This document shows positions 10,225 through 17,166 of a stretch of 64,000 bases of DNA, one piece after another. The notes beneath the pieces are model-generated. The model made no database searches and had not been told where the DNA came from. It saw only the letters and a list, made by a program, of their open reading frames with translations. The DNA is from Xenorhabdus thuongxuanensis (GTDB taxonomy: Bacteria; Pseudomonadota; Gammaproteobacteria; Enterobacterales; Enterobacteriaceae). The position numbers were made by a program, and so were the translations under genes. The DNA lies in NCBI RefSeq assembly GCF_001908095.1, contig NZ_MKGR01000001.1, forward strand, positions 174,021-238,020, written 5' to 3'. The stretch's first letter is position 1; each line of letters starts with the position of its first letter.

Positions 10225-10995
10225 ATGATTATAGAAGTTGATTACCTTGATGCGACATGTCTGAAAAAGCTTGCAGATAAGGAAATTTTAGTTATACGTG
10301 TAAAACAATTTGTACCTAATTTGTTAGCTGAGCAGTTGGGTGAAAAAATATTAGGCCATGGATTTGATAGATATTTAAATGCGCCGAGCATAGGACGAAT
10401 CGGAATGGCATTTTATGAAGCGGAGAATAAACCACAGCGTGTAGAAGATTATTTTGAAAGTGTACTACAGAATATTGATGATTTGCGGCAACGTTGCTCA
10501 CCTTATTATTCACCGATAGATAAGCTGAGATGCATTTTAGATGAGTTTTGGCCTGCTGGAGCCCAAATTGAAACACTTTATGGTAAGAAAATGTATGTGG
10601 GATTATCGAGGGTAGTCATACCTGGGGTCACTTTTCTTGCACACCATGACATTTTTGCTAAGGATGCCCCTGATAGCTTTAAAGCTAAGAGTCTTCAAGC
10701 TCAGTTTGCAGCTAATGTTTATCTTTCTATGCCCAGTGAAGGTGGAGCCTTACAAATTTGGAAGGATGAACTCTCTGCAGAAGAATTTGATGCTATGCGT
10801 GGTGATAGTTATGGGATTGAACCTTATTTGCTTGGTGAGCCAGCACTAGAGATCCGACCAGATGTAGGTGATCTTTTGATCTTTAATTCTCGATGTATGC
10901 ACTCTGTGACTGCTGGTGTCGATGATCTACGTTTGAGTCTGTCTTGTTTTATAGGCTATCGTGGAACAGAAAATCCATTGTCATTCTGGAGTTGA
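10225..10995 (+). CDS. 2-oxoglutarate/Fe(II)-dependent oxygenase, substrate unknown
   Basis: Double-stranded beta-helix oxygenase of 256 residues. The metal triad is readable: His140-x-Asp142 in FLAHHDIF and distal His226 in SRCMHSVT, with Arg236 ten residues later (DLRLSLS) as the 2-oxoglutarate carboxylate clamp. The segment GDLLIFNSR precedes the distal His as in prolyl-hydroxylase-like folds. Having Asp rather than Gly or Ala in the HxD position argues for hydroxylation, not halogenation. A GG-containing strand SEGGALQIW (about 171-179) also fits the fold. It lies 53 bp after the AlaX gene with SD AAAGGA, and only 1 bp before the exporter start. A free amino acid is the likeliest substrate given both neighbours (inference). 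Confidence 0.8.
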   Translation: MIIEVDYLDATCLKKLADKEILVIRVKQFVPNLLAEQLGEKILGHGFDRYLNAPSIGRIGMAFYEAENKPQRVEDYFESVLQNIDDLRQRCSPYYSPIDKLRCILDEFWPAGAQIETLYGKKMYVGLSRVVIPGVTFLAHHDIFAKDAPDSFKAKSLQAQFAANVYLSMPSEGGALQIWKDELSAEEFDAMRGDSYGIEPYLLGEPALEIRPDVGDLLIFNSRCMHSVTAGVDDLRLSLSCFIGYRGTENPLSFWS

Positions 10996-10996
10996 T

Positions 10997-11635
10997 ATGT
11001 TGTCTAACTATTGGGGTGAATTTCTGGGGCTGGCTGTGATTCATTTCCTAGCAGTAGTTGCTCCAGGTCCAGATTTTGCGGTAACTATACGACAGAGTGT
11101 AAGATTTGGATGTTGGGCAGGAATATGCACGGCAGTAGGTATTGGAGCGGGAATATCAATACATGTTATCTATACACTAGTGGGAGTTAGTGCATTAATG
11201 CATGCCACTCCGTGGTTGATGGAAGTGGCAAAACTCGTTGGTGCAATTTATATCGCGTGGCTTGGTATCAAATTTATCAGAAGTAAACCTGCTGATTTGG
11301 ATACCTTAGAGGGTGAAGGAATTGGTTTGGCCCCACAGAGTAGATGGAAAGCATTTCTGATGGGATTTATGACAAATGCCCTTAATCCTAAGGCGACATT
11401 GTTCTTTTTAGCCGTTTTCACAACCGTAGTGAGTAGTAATACACCTATTCTGATACAAGTCTTCTATGGTCTTTGGATGTGTGTAATCAATGCTGTCTGG
11501 TTTGTGTTGGTGAGTATCATTTTCTCAAATACATTGATTCGTAATAAATTCATACAGAAAGGCTATTGGTTTGAACGAATAATGGGAATAGTATTGATTG
11601 GGTTCGCTGTCCGGTTGTTATTTCTGTCTATATGA
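10997..11635 (+). CDS. LysE/RhtB-family amino-acid exporter
   Basis: Inner-membrane efflux protein of the LysE/RhtB superfamily, 212 residues with about six hydrophobic segments. Family marks are APGPDF in the first helix and the loop/helix motif FMTNALNPKATLFF. The ATG at 10997 is preferred to upstream in-frame codons because those lie inside the oxygenase gene; only one base separates the two genes, so translation is probably coupled to the oxygenase. The family exports threonine, homoserine, lysine, cysteine pathway products and toxic analogues. Here it most plausibly removes the oxygenase product. Confidence 0.85.
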   Translation: MLSNYWGEFLGLAVIHFLAVVAPGPDFAVTIRQSVRFGCWAGICTAVGIGAGISIHVIYTLVGVSALMHATPWLMEVAKLVGAIYIAWLGIKFIRSKPADLDTLEGEGIGLAPQSRWKAFLMGFMTNALNPKATLFFLAVFTTVVSSNTPILIQVFYGLWMCVINAVWFVLVSIIFSNTLIRNKFIQKGYWFERIMGIVLIGFAVRLLFLSI

Positions 11636-11702
11636 TTTTCCCAAGACCAATATTGATTATGAACTTATCATTGTTTGATTCGATAAAGGTGAAATAACTA
11701 TT

Positions 11703-11895
11703 AAAAAACCCTGACAAAGCCTGTCTTTTAATCACAATTTTTTATCATGCTGTTTTTTATATGAATTATTTTGAACCTCTCAATACAGTGCTAAAAAATG
11801 TTTTATTTAAAATCAGATAGATAGTTTTTTCAAATTACGGTCATTTGACCGTAATTTGAGATGTGACTAAAAGACAGGACAAAGCAGGGTTTTTA
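11703..11895. repeat. 193-bp imperfect terminal inverted-repeat element (MITE-like)
   Basis: Two arms of about 33 bp face each other. Left (11704-11737) reads AAAAACCCTG-ACAAAG-CCTGTCTTTT-A-A-TCACA. The right arm (11863-11895), read on the minus strand, gives AAAAACCCTG-CTTTGT-CCTGTCTTTT-A-G-TCACA. The central six bases are reverse complements of each other, so the core is flipped relative to the flanks. The interior has no reading frame but holds a 28-bp palindrome. A non-autonomous transposable or hairpin element fits best; no target duplication is evident. Confidence 0.55.
11831..11858. repeat. 28-bp near-perfect palindrome inside the inverted-repeat element
   Basis: CAAATTACGGTCA and TGACCGTAATTTG are exact reverse complements separated by two bases. 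No T-run follows on either strand, so it is not a standard intrinsic terminator. It could stabilise 3' ends of the convergent rhtB-like and ybhL transcripts or be a transposase or regulator site. Confidence 0.6.
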
Positions 11896-11923
11896 CATCA
11901 AAAAATAATTTATATATCAGTGA

Positions 11924-12634
11924 CTATCGGCGATCACCCAAAATACGCAACAGCATTAAGAACAGGTTAATGAAGTCCAGATATAAAGTCAGTGCACCAG
12001 TAATTGAATACTTGCGCAGAGTTTCTTTATCGTTAACATCCAGTTGTTCACCCATTTCTTTCAGTTTTTGGGTATCGTATGCCGTCAAGCCAGCAAAAAT
12101 TACAACACCGATATAGGTAATTGCCCACATCAATGCCGGGCTTTTCAGCCAGATATTCAGCAGCGAAGCCAGAACGATGCCAATTAGCCCCATAAACAGG
12201 AAGCTACCCAGACCACTCAGGCTACGCTTAGTGGTATAACCATAAACGCTCAATGCACCGAACATACCCGCTGAAACGACAAATGTGCTGGCAATAGAGC
12301 TACTGGTATAAACCACAAAGATACTGGAAAGTGTCAAACCCGTTAGCATGGAGTACAGCATGAACAACCCTGTCGCCATTGCCCCACTCATTTTATGAAC
12401 TAAACCAGACAGCACAAATACTAATGCAAGCTGTGCGATGATTAAGCCATAGAAAACAATAGAGCTACTGAAAATGGCGTATAAAATCTCAGGGGTATTT
12501 GCCACATACCATGCAACAAATGCGGTTAACAGCAAGCCACAAGTCATCCAACCGTAGACTTGTGCCATGTAAGTTTGTATACCAGAACCAGTTTTCTGGA
12601 CAATCGAATCATTAGAACGTTGATATCGATCCAT
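11924..12634 (-). CDS. ybhL: Bax-inhibitor-1/YccA family membrane protein YbhL
   Basis: Inner-membrane protein with seven hydrophobic segments across 236 residues, the layout of the BI-1 (UPF0005/TMBIM) family. Family features are the charged cytosolic N-terminus (MDRYQRSNDS), the motif AGLTAYDTQKLKEM near the sixth helix and the C-terminal LYLDFINLFLMLLRILG. Members act as pH-sensitive calcium leak channels in some bacteria; the role of YbhL is not established. It follows moaE on the same strand, as in E. coli, but 187 bp away and probably with its own promoter. Confidence 0.92.
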   Translation of the reverse strand: MDRYQRSNDSIVQKTGSGIQTYMAQVYGWMTCGLLLTAFVAWYVANTPEILYAIFSSSIVFYGLIIAQLALVFVLSGLVHKMSGAMATGLFMLYSMLTGLTLSSIFVVYTSSSIASTFVVSAGMFGALSVYGYTTKRSLSGLGSFLFMGLIGIVLASLLNIWLKSPALMWAITYIGVVIFAGLTAYDTQKLKEMGEQLDVNDKETLRKYSITGALTLYLDFINLFLMLLRILGDRR

Positions 12635-12821
12635 GATGATTACCTTTTCATGACAATGTTTAGAGATTAAGAATGTTTAAAAATAAACAATCTATTCAAA
12701 AGTTATACATTAGCATAGAACATTAATAAAACCATCCGCCAATTAATGGCAATTTCAGTGACATATTATTTATTTGTCCAGTTTCCGAGATAGTCCGCAG
12801 AACGAACCACCAAACGCTGTT

Positions 12822-13274
12822 TCACCAGCGACTTACCGCATCCTGATCACTCTGCCTAGCCTCTACCCATCGCTCTCCCTCCACAAGCGATTCTTTTTTC
12901 CAGAATGGAGCCTTAGTTTTCAGATAATCCATAATGAACTCAGCTGCCATAAAAGCCATATTGCGGTGAGAACTGGTGACACCAACAAATACGATCTCAT
13001 CCCCTGGGTACAATTCGCCAATACGATGAATAATGCTGACCCGTTGCAAAGACCAATGTTGGCGGGCTTCATCAACAATTTTCTGCAACATCTTTTCTGT
13101 CATGCCAGCATAATGCTCTAATGTCAGTGCCTCAATGGTGTCTCCCAAGTTATGGTTACGAACTTTTCCGGTAAAAGTCACAACAGCGCCATCTTCATCA
13201 CATTGCGAGAGCCATTGATATTCTTCACCAACACTAAATGTCTCCTGTTGGATACTGATCCGCGTATTTTCCAT
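12822..13274 (-). CDS. moaE: Molybdopterin synthase catalytic subunit MoaE
   Basis: Large subunit of molybdopterin synthase, which with thiocarboxylated MoaD converts cyclic pyranopterin monophosphate to molybdopterin in the cytoplasm. The 150-residue protein shows GAVVTFTGKVRNHN, LTLEHYAGM, the IHRIGELYPGDEIVFVGVTS core and the basic active-site segment FIMDYLKTKAPFWKKE with its conserved lysines. It starts 2 bp after the moaD stop and closes the moaACDE operon. Confidence 0.95.
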   Translation of the reverse strand: MENTRISIQQETFSVGEEYQWLSQCDEDGAVVTFTGKVRNHNLGDTIEALTLEHYAGMTEKMLQKIVDEARQHWSLQRVSIIHRIGELYPGDEIVFVGVTSSHRNMAFMAAEFIMDYLKTKAPFWKKESLVEGERWVEARQSDQDAVSRW

Positions 13275-13276
13275 TT

Positions 13277-13522
13277 TTATCCCCCCGTAACAGGTGGGAA
13301 AAAAGCCACTTCATCACCATCATTCAAGGTATGTTCAGCGTGGACAAAAGATTGGTTCACGGCAGACAACACTTTGCCTTCTTCCAATGCCAATGCCCAT
13401 CGCTCTCCCTTTTCAGTCAGTGCATAACGAAGATGCGCTACAGTTGGGTAATCATTAGGTAGTTCAAGTGAATCCGTTCCTACCAGCTCGCGAACTTGAG
13501 CAAAAAACAGTATCTTTATCAT
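13277..13522 (-). CDS. moaD: Molybdopterin synthase sulfur carrier MoaD
   Basis: Ubiquitin-like protein of 81 residues ending in the obligatory Gly-Gly (FFPPVTGG). Its C-terminus is adenylated by MoeB and thiocarboxylated to donate sulfur to MoaE. The fold core [13 protein letters not shown] and the turn [24 protein letters not shown] match the family. The start overlaps the moaC stop by 4 bp (ATGA) and moaE follows after 2 bp, so MoaD and MoaE synthesis is tightly coupled. Confidence 0.95.
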   Translation of the reverse strand: MIKILFFAQVRELVGTDSLELPNDYPTVAHLRYALTEKGERWALALEEGKVLSAVNQSFVHAEHTLNDGDEVAFFPPVTGG

Positions 13523-13998
13523 GCCTCCACCTTAAAGTTTCCTGATTTGCCACCACTTTTTTCCAACAAACGCACAGGCCCGATGACCATATCTTTCTGT
13601 ACCGCTTTGCACATGTCATAAATCGTCAAAGCAGCCACAGATACTGCCGTCAAAGCTTCCATTTCCACACCTGTTTTCCCTGCCAAGCGGCAACAGGATT
13701 CGATTCTGACACGATTGTGTTCTGTTTGAGCTTCCAGCCGGACTTCCACTTTACTAAGCAGCAGAGGATGGCACAGCGGGATCAATTCCCACGTCCGTTT
13801 CGCCGCCTGAATACCTGCAATACGGGCAGTAGCAAAAACATCTCCTTTGTGGTGATCACCAGCAATAATCATGGACAGAGTTTCAGCCTGCATTTCAACA
13901 AAGGCTTCTGCCCGTGCTTCACGCACAGTTTCTGATTTGGCAGAAATATCCACCATATGCGCTTCACCCGATGTATTGATATGGGTTAATTGAGACAT
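13519..13998 (-). CDS. moaC: Cyclic pyranopterin monophosphate synthase MoaC
   Basis: Second enzyme of molybdenum-cofactor synthesis; it rearranges the MoaA product 3',8-cyclo-7,8-dihydro-GTP to cyclic pyranopterin monophosphate. It has 159 residues with typical segments [39 protein letters not shown] (catalytic-pocket His-Pro), [22 protein letters not shown] and the C-terminal [11 protein letters not shown] good SD (AGGAG) lies ahead of the ATG. moaB, found between moaA and moaC in E. coli, is absent: only 33 bp separate the two genes. Confidence 0.96.
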   Translation of the reverse strand: MSQLTHINTSGEAHMVDISAKSETVREARAEAFVEMQAETLSMIIAGDHHKGDVFATARIAGIQAAKRTWELIPLCHPLLLSKVEVRLEAQTEHNRVRIESCCRLAGKTGVEMEALTAVSVAALTIYDMCKAVQKDMVIGPVRLLEKSGGKSGNFKVEA

Positions 13999-14031
13999 TC
14001 TTTGCTCCTGAAAATAAATCTTGCAACCAAG

Positions 14032-15012
14032 CTAGCCGCCAATAAAAGAAAGGTTCGGGGTAATACCGCTGTCCCCTTGATGTAAAAAGTGAGTTTCACG
14101 TTTATAACGCAATCCACCTTGAATACGGAGTTTCAGAGCATCCAGTGATGCGTCATCAGACAATAAATCACGCAATGGAATGCCCTGTTCGCCAAACAAG
14201 CATAAATGGAGATTGCCAATTGCGGATACCCTCAGGCGATTGCAGCTTTGGCAAAAGTTTTTTTCATACGGCATGATAAGGCCAATTTCTCCCTGATAAT
14301 CGGGATGACGAAAAACTTGCGCCGGCCCATCACTTCGCGCACGCTGCTGTTGTTGCCATCCCTGTTGTAGCAGTTGGCGGCGGATCACTTCTCCAGAAAG
14401 GTGATGACGATGAAAAATGGTACGACCTTCCCCCGTTTCCATCAATTCAATAAAACGCAACTGGATAGGACGATGTTTAATCCAATCAAGAAAGGCAGGC
14501 AGGTTGGCATCATTCACATTCTTCATCAACACGACATTGACTTTCACTGTGTTGAACCCCGCCTCAAAAGCCGCGTCAATACCACGCATAATCTGGAAAA
14601 ATTTGTCTTGTCCGGTAATGGCGTAAAATTGGCGAGGCTCCAAACTATCAACACTCACATTAATCGCTGTCAGGCCAGCCGATTTCCATTGGGAAACATC
14701 TCGCTCCATACGGTAACCATTAGTTGTGACAGCAATTTTTTTGATTTGCGAATTTTCATGAACCGCAGCGATGATATCGCAGAAATCACGGCGCATGGTG
14801 GGTTCTCCCCCAGTTAAACGAATTTTTTCTGTGCCAAGTTCAGCAAATGCCCGGCTAACACGACGAATTTCTGGCAGGGAAAGGAATGATTTATGGCCAT
14901 GAGGCCGGTATCCATCAGGCAGGCAATACGTGCAACGGAAGTTACACACATCGGTAATAGACAATCTCAAATAATAGAATTTGCGCGAGAATACATCTAC
15001 AAGTTGTTCCAC
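14032..15012 (-). CDS. moaA: GTP 3',8-cyclase MoaA
   Basis: Radical-SAM enzyme with two iron-sulfur clusters that starts molybdenum-cofactor synthesis from GTP. The N-terminal cluster motif is CNFRCTYC, the SAM motif is [12 protein letters not shown], the C-terminal cluster ligands are FCQSCNRLR plus a later Cys in HLCLF, and the protein ends in the conserved Gly-Gly (SFIGG). I place the start at the GTG (15010-15012): it gives an N-terminus like E. coli MoaA (short lead before [10 protein letters not shown]) and has GGAAGG seven bases upstream. A TTG at 15027 would fall inside the RNA element. 326 residues. It heads moaACDE and is likely controlled by the leader RNA and by molybdate status. 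Confidence 0.95.
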   Translation of the reverse strand: MEQLVDVFSRKFYYLRLSITDVCNFRCTYCLPDGYRPHGHKSFLSLPEIRRVSRAFAELGTEKIRLTGGEPTMRRDFCDIIAAVHENSQIKKIAVTTNGYRMERDVSQWKSAGLTAINVSVDSLEPRQFYAITGQDKFFQIMRGIDAAFEAGFNTVKVNVVLMKNVNDANLPAFLDWIKHRPIQLRFIELMETGEGRTIFHRHHLSGEVIRRQLLQQGWQQQQRARSDGPAQVFRHPDYQGEIGLIMPYEKNFCQSCNRLRVSAIGNLHLCLFGEQGIPLRDLLSDDASLDALKLRIQGGLRYKRETHFLHQGDSGITPNLSFIGG

Positions 15013-15017
15013 AATAA

Positions 15018-15132
15018 CACCTTCCAAGTACGGGAGATGCTGGCATTTCTACCTTGCATCCTGGTGACTCAGGAGCCACGGCCAGAGCATCATATCAATG
15101 TGATACAGTGACTTAGACACAGAGGCTAGGAG
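15018..15132 (-). promoter_or_regulatory. Probable molybdenum-cofactor (Moco) riboswitch in the moaA leader
   Basis: The moaA leader is densely structured right up to the SD. On the minus strand I see TCCTG-AGTCAC-CAGGA (15059-15074), a long-range stem GATGC/GCATC (15056-15060 with 15036-15040) and, inside it, GGTA-GAAA-TGCC (15042-15053), a hairpin capped by a GNRA tetraloop. E. coli moaA carries the Moco RNA motif in the same place, and that motif uses a GNRA loop. The 3' edge runs into the SD GGAAGG (15020-15025), so ligand-dependent hiding of the ribosome site is the obvious mechanism. Family assignment is from position and structure, not a covariance search. Confidence 0.7.
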
Positions 15133-15413
15133 TTAATATTAGTTAAATTTTTATATGAATCATTGCGCGAGTGGCGGATGCCCGCCGAAGATTCTAACCG
15201 TTAAGATAACAAAAAGCTAATATCAGATCCGATATATATCTTATTACACAACGAGTTAGCTGATCGCGGTAATATCAAAGTCTCTGCGATGTTTTTAAGC
15301 TGCCATGCGCAAAAATCGCATAAAATCACATCAATTTCTGAATGCATCATATTTTATGATAAATTACACGAGATTTATTAAAGCCCCTACGTTTAGCCAG
15401 TAACAGGAATCCT
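15133..15413. promoter_or_regulatory. Divergent promoter region moaA / ybhK
   Basis: Non-coding stretch between divergent genes upstream of the moaA leader RNA. It must contain the moa and ybhK promoters. It is AT-rich with one short GC hairpin around GGCGGATGCCCGCC (near 15173-15186). I could not recognise a definite ModE or FNR site here. Confidence 0.5.
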
Positions 15414-16322
15414 ATGCGAAATCGCACACTAGCTGATTTAGATCGCGTTGTCGCCCTCGGCGGTGGTCATGGACTCGGACGCGTTATGTCTTCCCTTTCT
15501 TCCCTCGGAGCACGCCTGACAGGAATTGTCACGACAACAGATAATGGTGGTTCAACCGGCAGAATACGGCGCTCGGAAGGCGGGATTGCATGGGGAGATA
15601 TGCGCAATTGCCTGAATCAGTTAATCACGGAGCCTACCATTGCTTCTGCCATGTTTGAATATCGGTTCAGTGGCAATGGCGAATTATCTGGACACAATTT
15701 AGGCAACTTGATGTTGAAAGCCCTTGATCATTTAAGTGTCCGTCCTCTTGAGGCAATTAACCTGCTCCGCAATTTACTGAAAGTCAATGCACAGTTGATT
15801 CCTATGTCAGAACAACCGGTTGATTTAATGGCAGTCGATGATCAAGGTAATACCGTATATGGTGAAGTGAATATCGATCAACTTAATTGTGTACCACAGG
15901 AACTCTCGCTTTACCCTCATGTCAATGCCACTAAAGAAGCACTGGATGCCATTGAGCAAGCCGATTTGATTTTGATCGGCCCTGGCAGCTTTTTCACCAG
16001 CCTAATGCCATTGTTGCTATTGGAAGATTTAACCCAATCCTTACGACGCAGTAATGCGAATATGATTTATATCGGTAACTTAGGGAAAGAACTCAGCCAC
16101 GCTGCGGCCAATCTATCATTAAAAGATAAACTTGCCATTATGGAGAACAAGATTGGTCGCAAGATGATTAATGCGCTTATTGTCGGCCCGCGCACCGATA
16201 TTAGCCCTTTCAGTAACCGTATTGTGACACAACAGGTTTTGGAAGCGCAGGATATCCCTTACCGTCACGATCGTGAATTATTGCGTCAGGCAATTGAGCA
16301 TACTCTGCAAAAATTGGGTTAG
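15414..16322 (+). CDS. ybhK: YvcK/YbhK-family gluconeogenesis-factor-like protein
   Basis: Member of the CofD/YvcK family, 302 residues, with a Rossmann-like N-terminus ([17 protein letters not shown]) and the signature [13 protein letters not shown] followed by [12 protein letters not shown] second nucleotide-binding stretch [18 protein letters not shown] lies near residue 183. Bacillus YvcK binds UDP-sugars and influences central carbon flux and cell shape; the role of YbhK in enterobacteria is not settled. It is divergent from moaA as in E. coli. Confidence 0.92.
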   Translation: MRNRTLADLDRVVALGGGHGLGRVMSSLSSLGARLTGIVTTTDNGGSTGRIRRSEGGIAWGDMRNCLNQLITEPTIASAMFEYRFSGNGELSGHNLGNLMLKALDHLSVRPLEAINLLRNLLKVNAQLIPMSEQPVDLMAVDDQGNTVYGEVNIDQLNCVPQELSLYPHVNATKEALDAIEQADLILIGPGSFFTSLMPLLLLEDLTQSLRRSNANMIYIGNLGKELSHAAANLSLKDKLAIMENKIGRKMINALIVGPRTDISPFSNRIVTQQVLEAQDIPYRHDRELLRQAIEHTLQKLG

Positions 16323-16336
16323 CATTTCAGTCCACT

Positions 16337-16374
16337 GACAAACTCTATTTAAAATAATGGGGTTTGTCTTTTTT
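16337..16374 (+). terminator. Intrinsic terminator of ybhK
   Basis: GACAAACTC (16337-16345) pairs with GGGTTTGTC (16360-16368), followed at once by six T residues, 15 bp after the ybhK stop. Confidence 0.8.
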
Positions 16375-16528
16375 ATGATAAATACTGTCATCCATCATTA
16401 ATTATGATAAATAGTAATTAATTTAAATATAGAAATATGACCATGATTTAATTGATGAAATAATATCTTTTAATAAAATTCGATCCATAAAAGACTGACT
16501 ACCATTAAGTCATCATAACTAGTTAAAT

Positions 16529-16825
16529 TTATGGTTCCGAAATACGATTAATAGCCAACCGATAAACTTCATTCCGTTCACGTTTACCAACGGCAACAAC
16601 AGCAATAATTAATTTATCATCAATTACCTGATAAACAAGCCTAAAACCAGAAGCACGTAATTTTACTTTATAACAATTGGGCATTCCACTGAGTTTAAGA
16701 GAAGGAATATGTGGATTTTCACATAACTTCTTTAGTTTCTTAGCAAATTGTCGCTGAATAGTGCTATCCAGTCTAGCCCACTCTTTTGCAGCATCTTCCC
16801 TAAATTTGACCGTATAAATCATCAA
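16529..16825 (-). CDS. RelE/ParE-superfamily toxin of a type II toxin-antitoxin pair
   Basis: Protein of 98 residues with the RelE fold signature: MIYTVKFREDAAKEWARLD at the N-terminus, then FAKKLKKLCENPHIPS, KLRASGFRLVYQV and VVAVGKRERNEVY. Basic residues in these strands and the C-terminal Arg/Tyr (KRERNEVY) fit a ribosome-dependent mRNA endoribonuclease of the RelE/StbE kind. The start overlaps the antitoxin stop by 4 bp, so expression is coupled. The pair is inserted between ybhK and uvrB, which are close together in E. coli. Confidence 0.85.
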   Translation of the reverse strand: MMIYTVKFREDAAKEWARLDSTIQRQFAKKLKKLCENPHIPSLKLSGMPNCYKVKLRASGFRLVYQVIDDKLIIAVVAVGKRERNEVYRLAINRISEP

Positions 16826-17070
16826 TATTGATCCAAATCCACATCAACTAGAGGCTGATTTTCACGCTCCTGCACTATCTTGACTAATTCCCGATCATCC
16901 AAAGCATCCAACATTTTTTCATACAGTTCCGCGGGAACACAATAAAATGCAGGTTTATTTCTATTCAATATAGCAACTGGAGAGCCCCCACCAGCACTGA
17001 CAGTCGCCATAGGGTTGCGTTTTAACTCACTAACACTGGCACTCATGTCACTCAAAATAATAGCAGCCAT
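16822..17070 (-). CDS. Phd/YefM (StbD)-type antitoxin
   Basis: Antitoxin partner of 82 residues. The N-terminal DNA-binding half MAAIILSDMSASVSELKRNP and the segment GSPVAILNRNKPAFYCVPAELYE are typical of Phd/YefM proteins; the acidic C-terminus (ENQPLVDVDLDQY) would wrap the toxin. The ATG at 17068-17070 is chosen because GGGAGGG stands just upstream; a TTG 12 bp earlier is less likely. Autorepression by the complex is expected from the family. Confidence 0.85.
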   Translation of the reverse strand: MAAIILSDMSASVSELKRNPMATVSAGGGSPVAILNRNKPAFYCVPAELYEKMLDALDDRELVKIVQERENQPLVDVDLDQY

Positions 17071-17166
17071 AATCCCTCCCAAAAGACCTGTTAATCGGTC
17101 TGATAATATTCCATAAAAGATCAGTTAACAAGTCACGATGGATCACATAGACACGGATATAAATTT

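Noticed and set aside
9560..10576. Minus-strand frames opposite the AlaX and oxygenase genes
   Set aside because: Plus-strand frames carry complete catalytic motifs; the antisense products are low-complexity and unrecognisable.
10225..10995. Possible amino-acid halogenase of the BesD type
   Set aside because: The metal triad has Asp142 where halogenases carry Gly or Ala, so hydroxylation is expected.
10961..10996. Upstream in-frame start for the LysE/RhtB exporter (12 extra residues)
   Set aside because: It lies inside the oxygenase coding end and the added residues (MEQKIHCHSGVD) do not match family N-termini; ATG 10997 is better placed.
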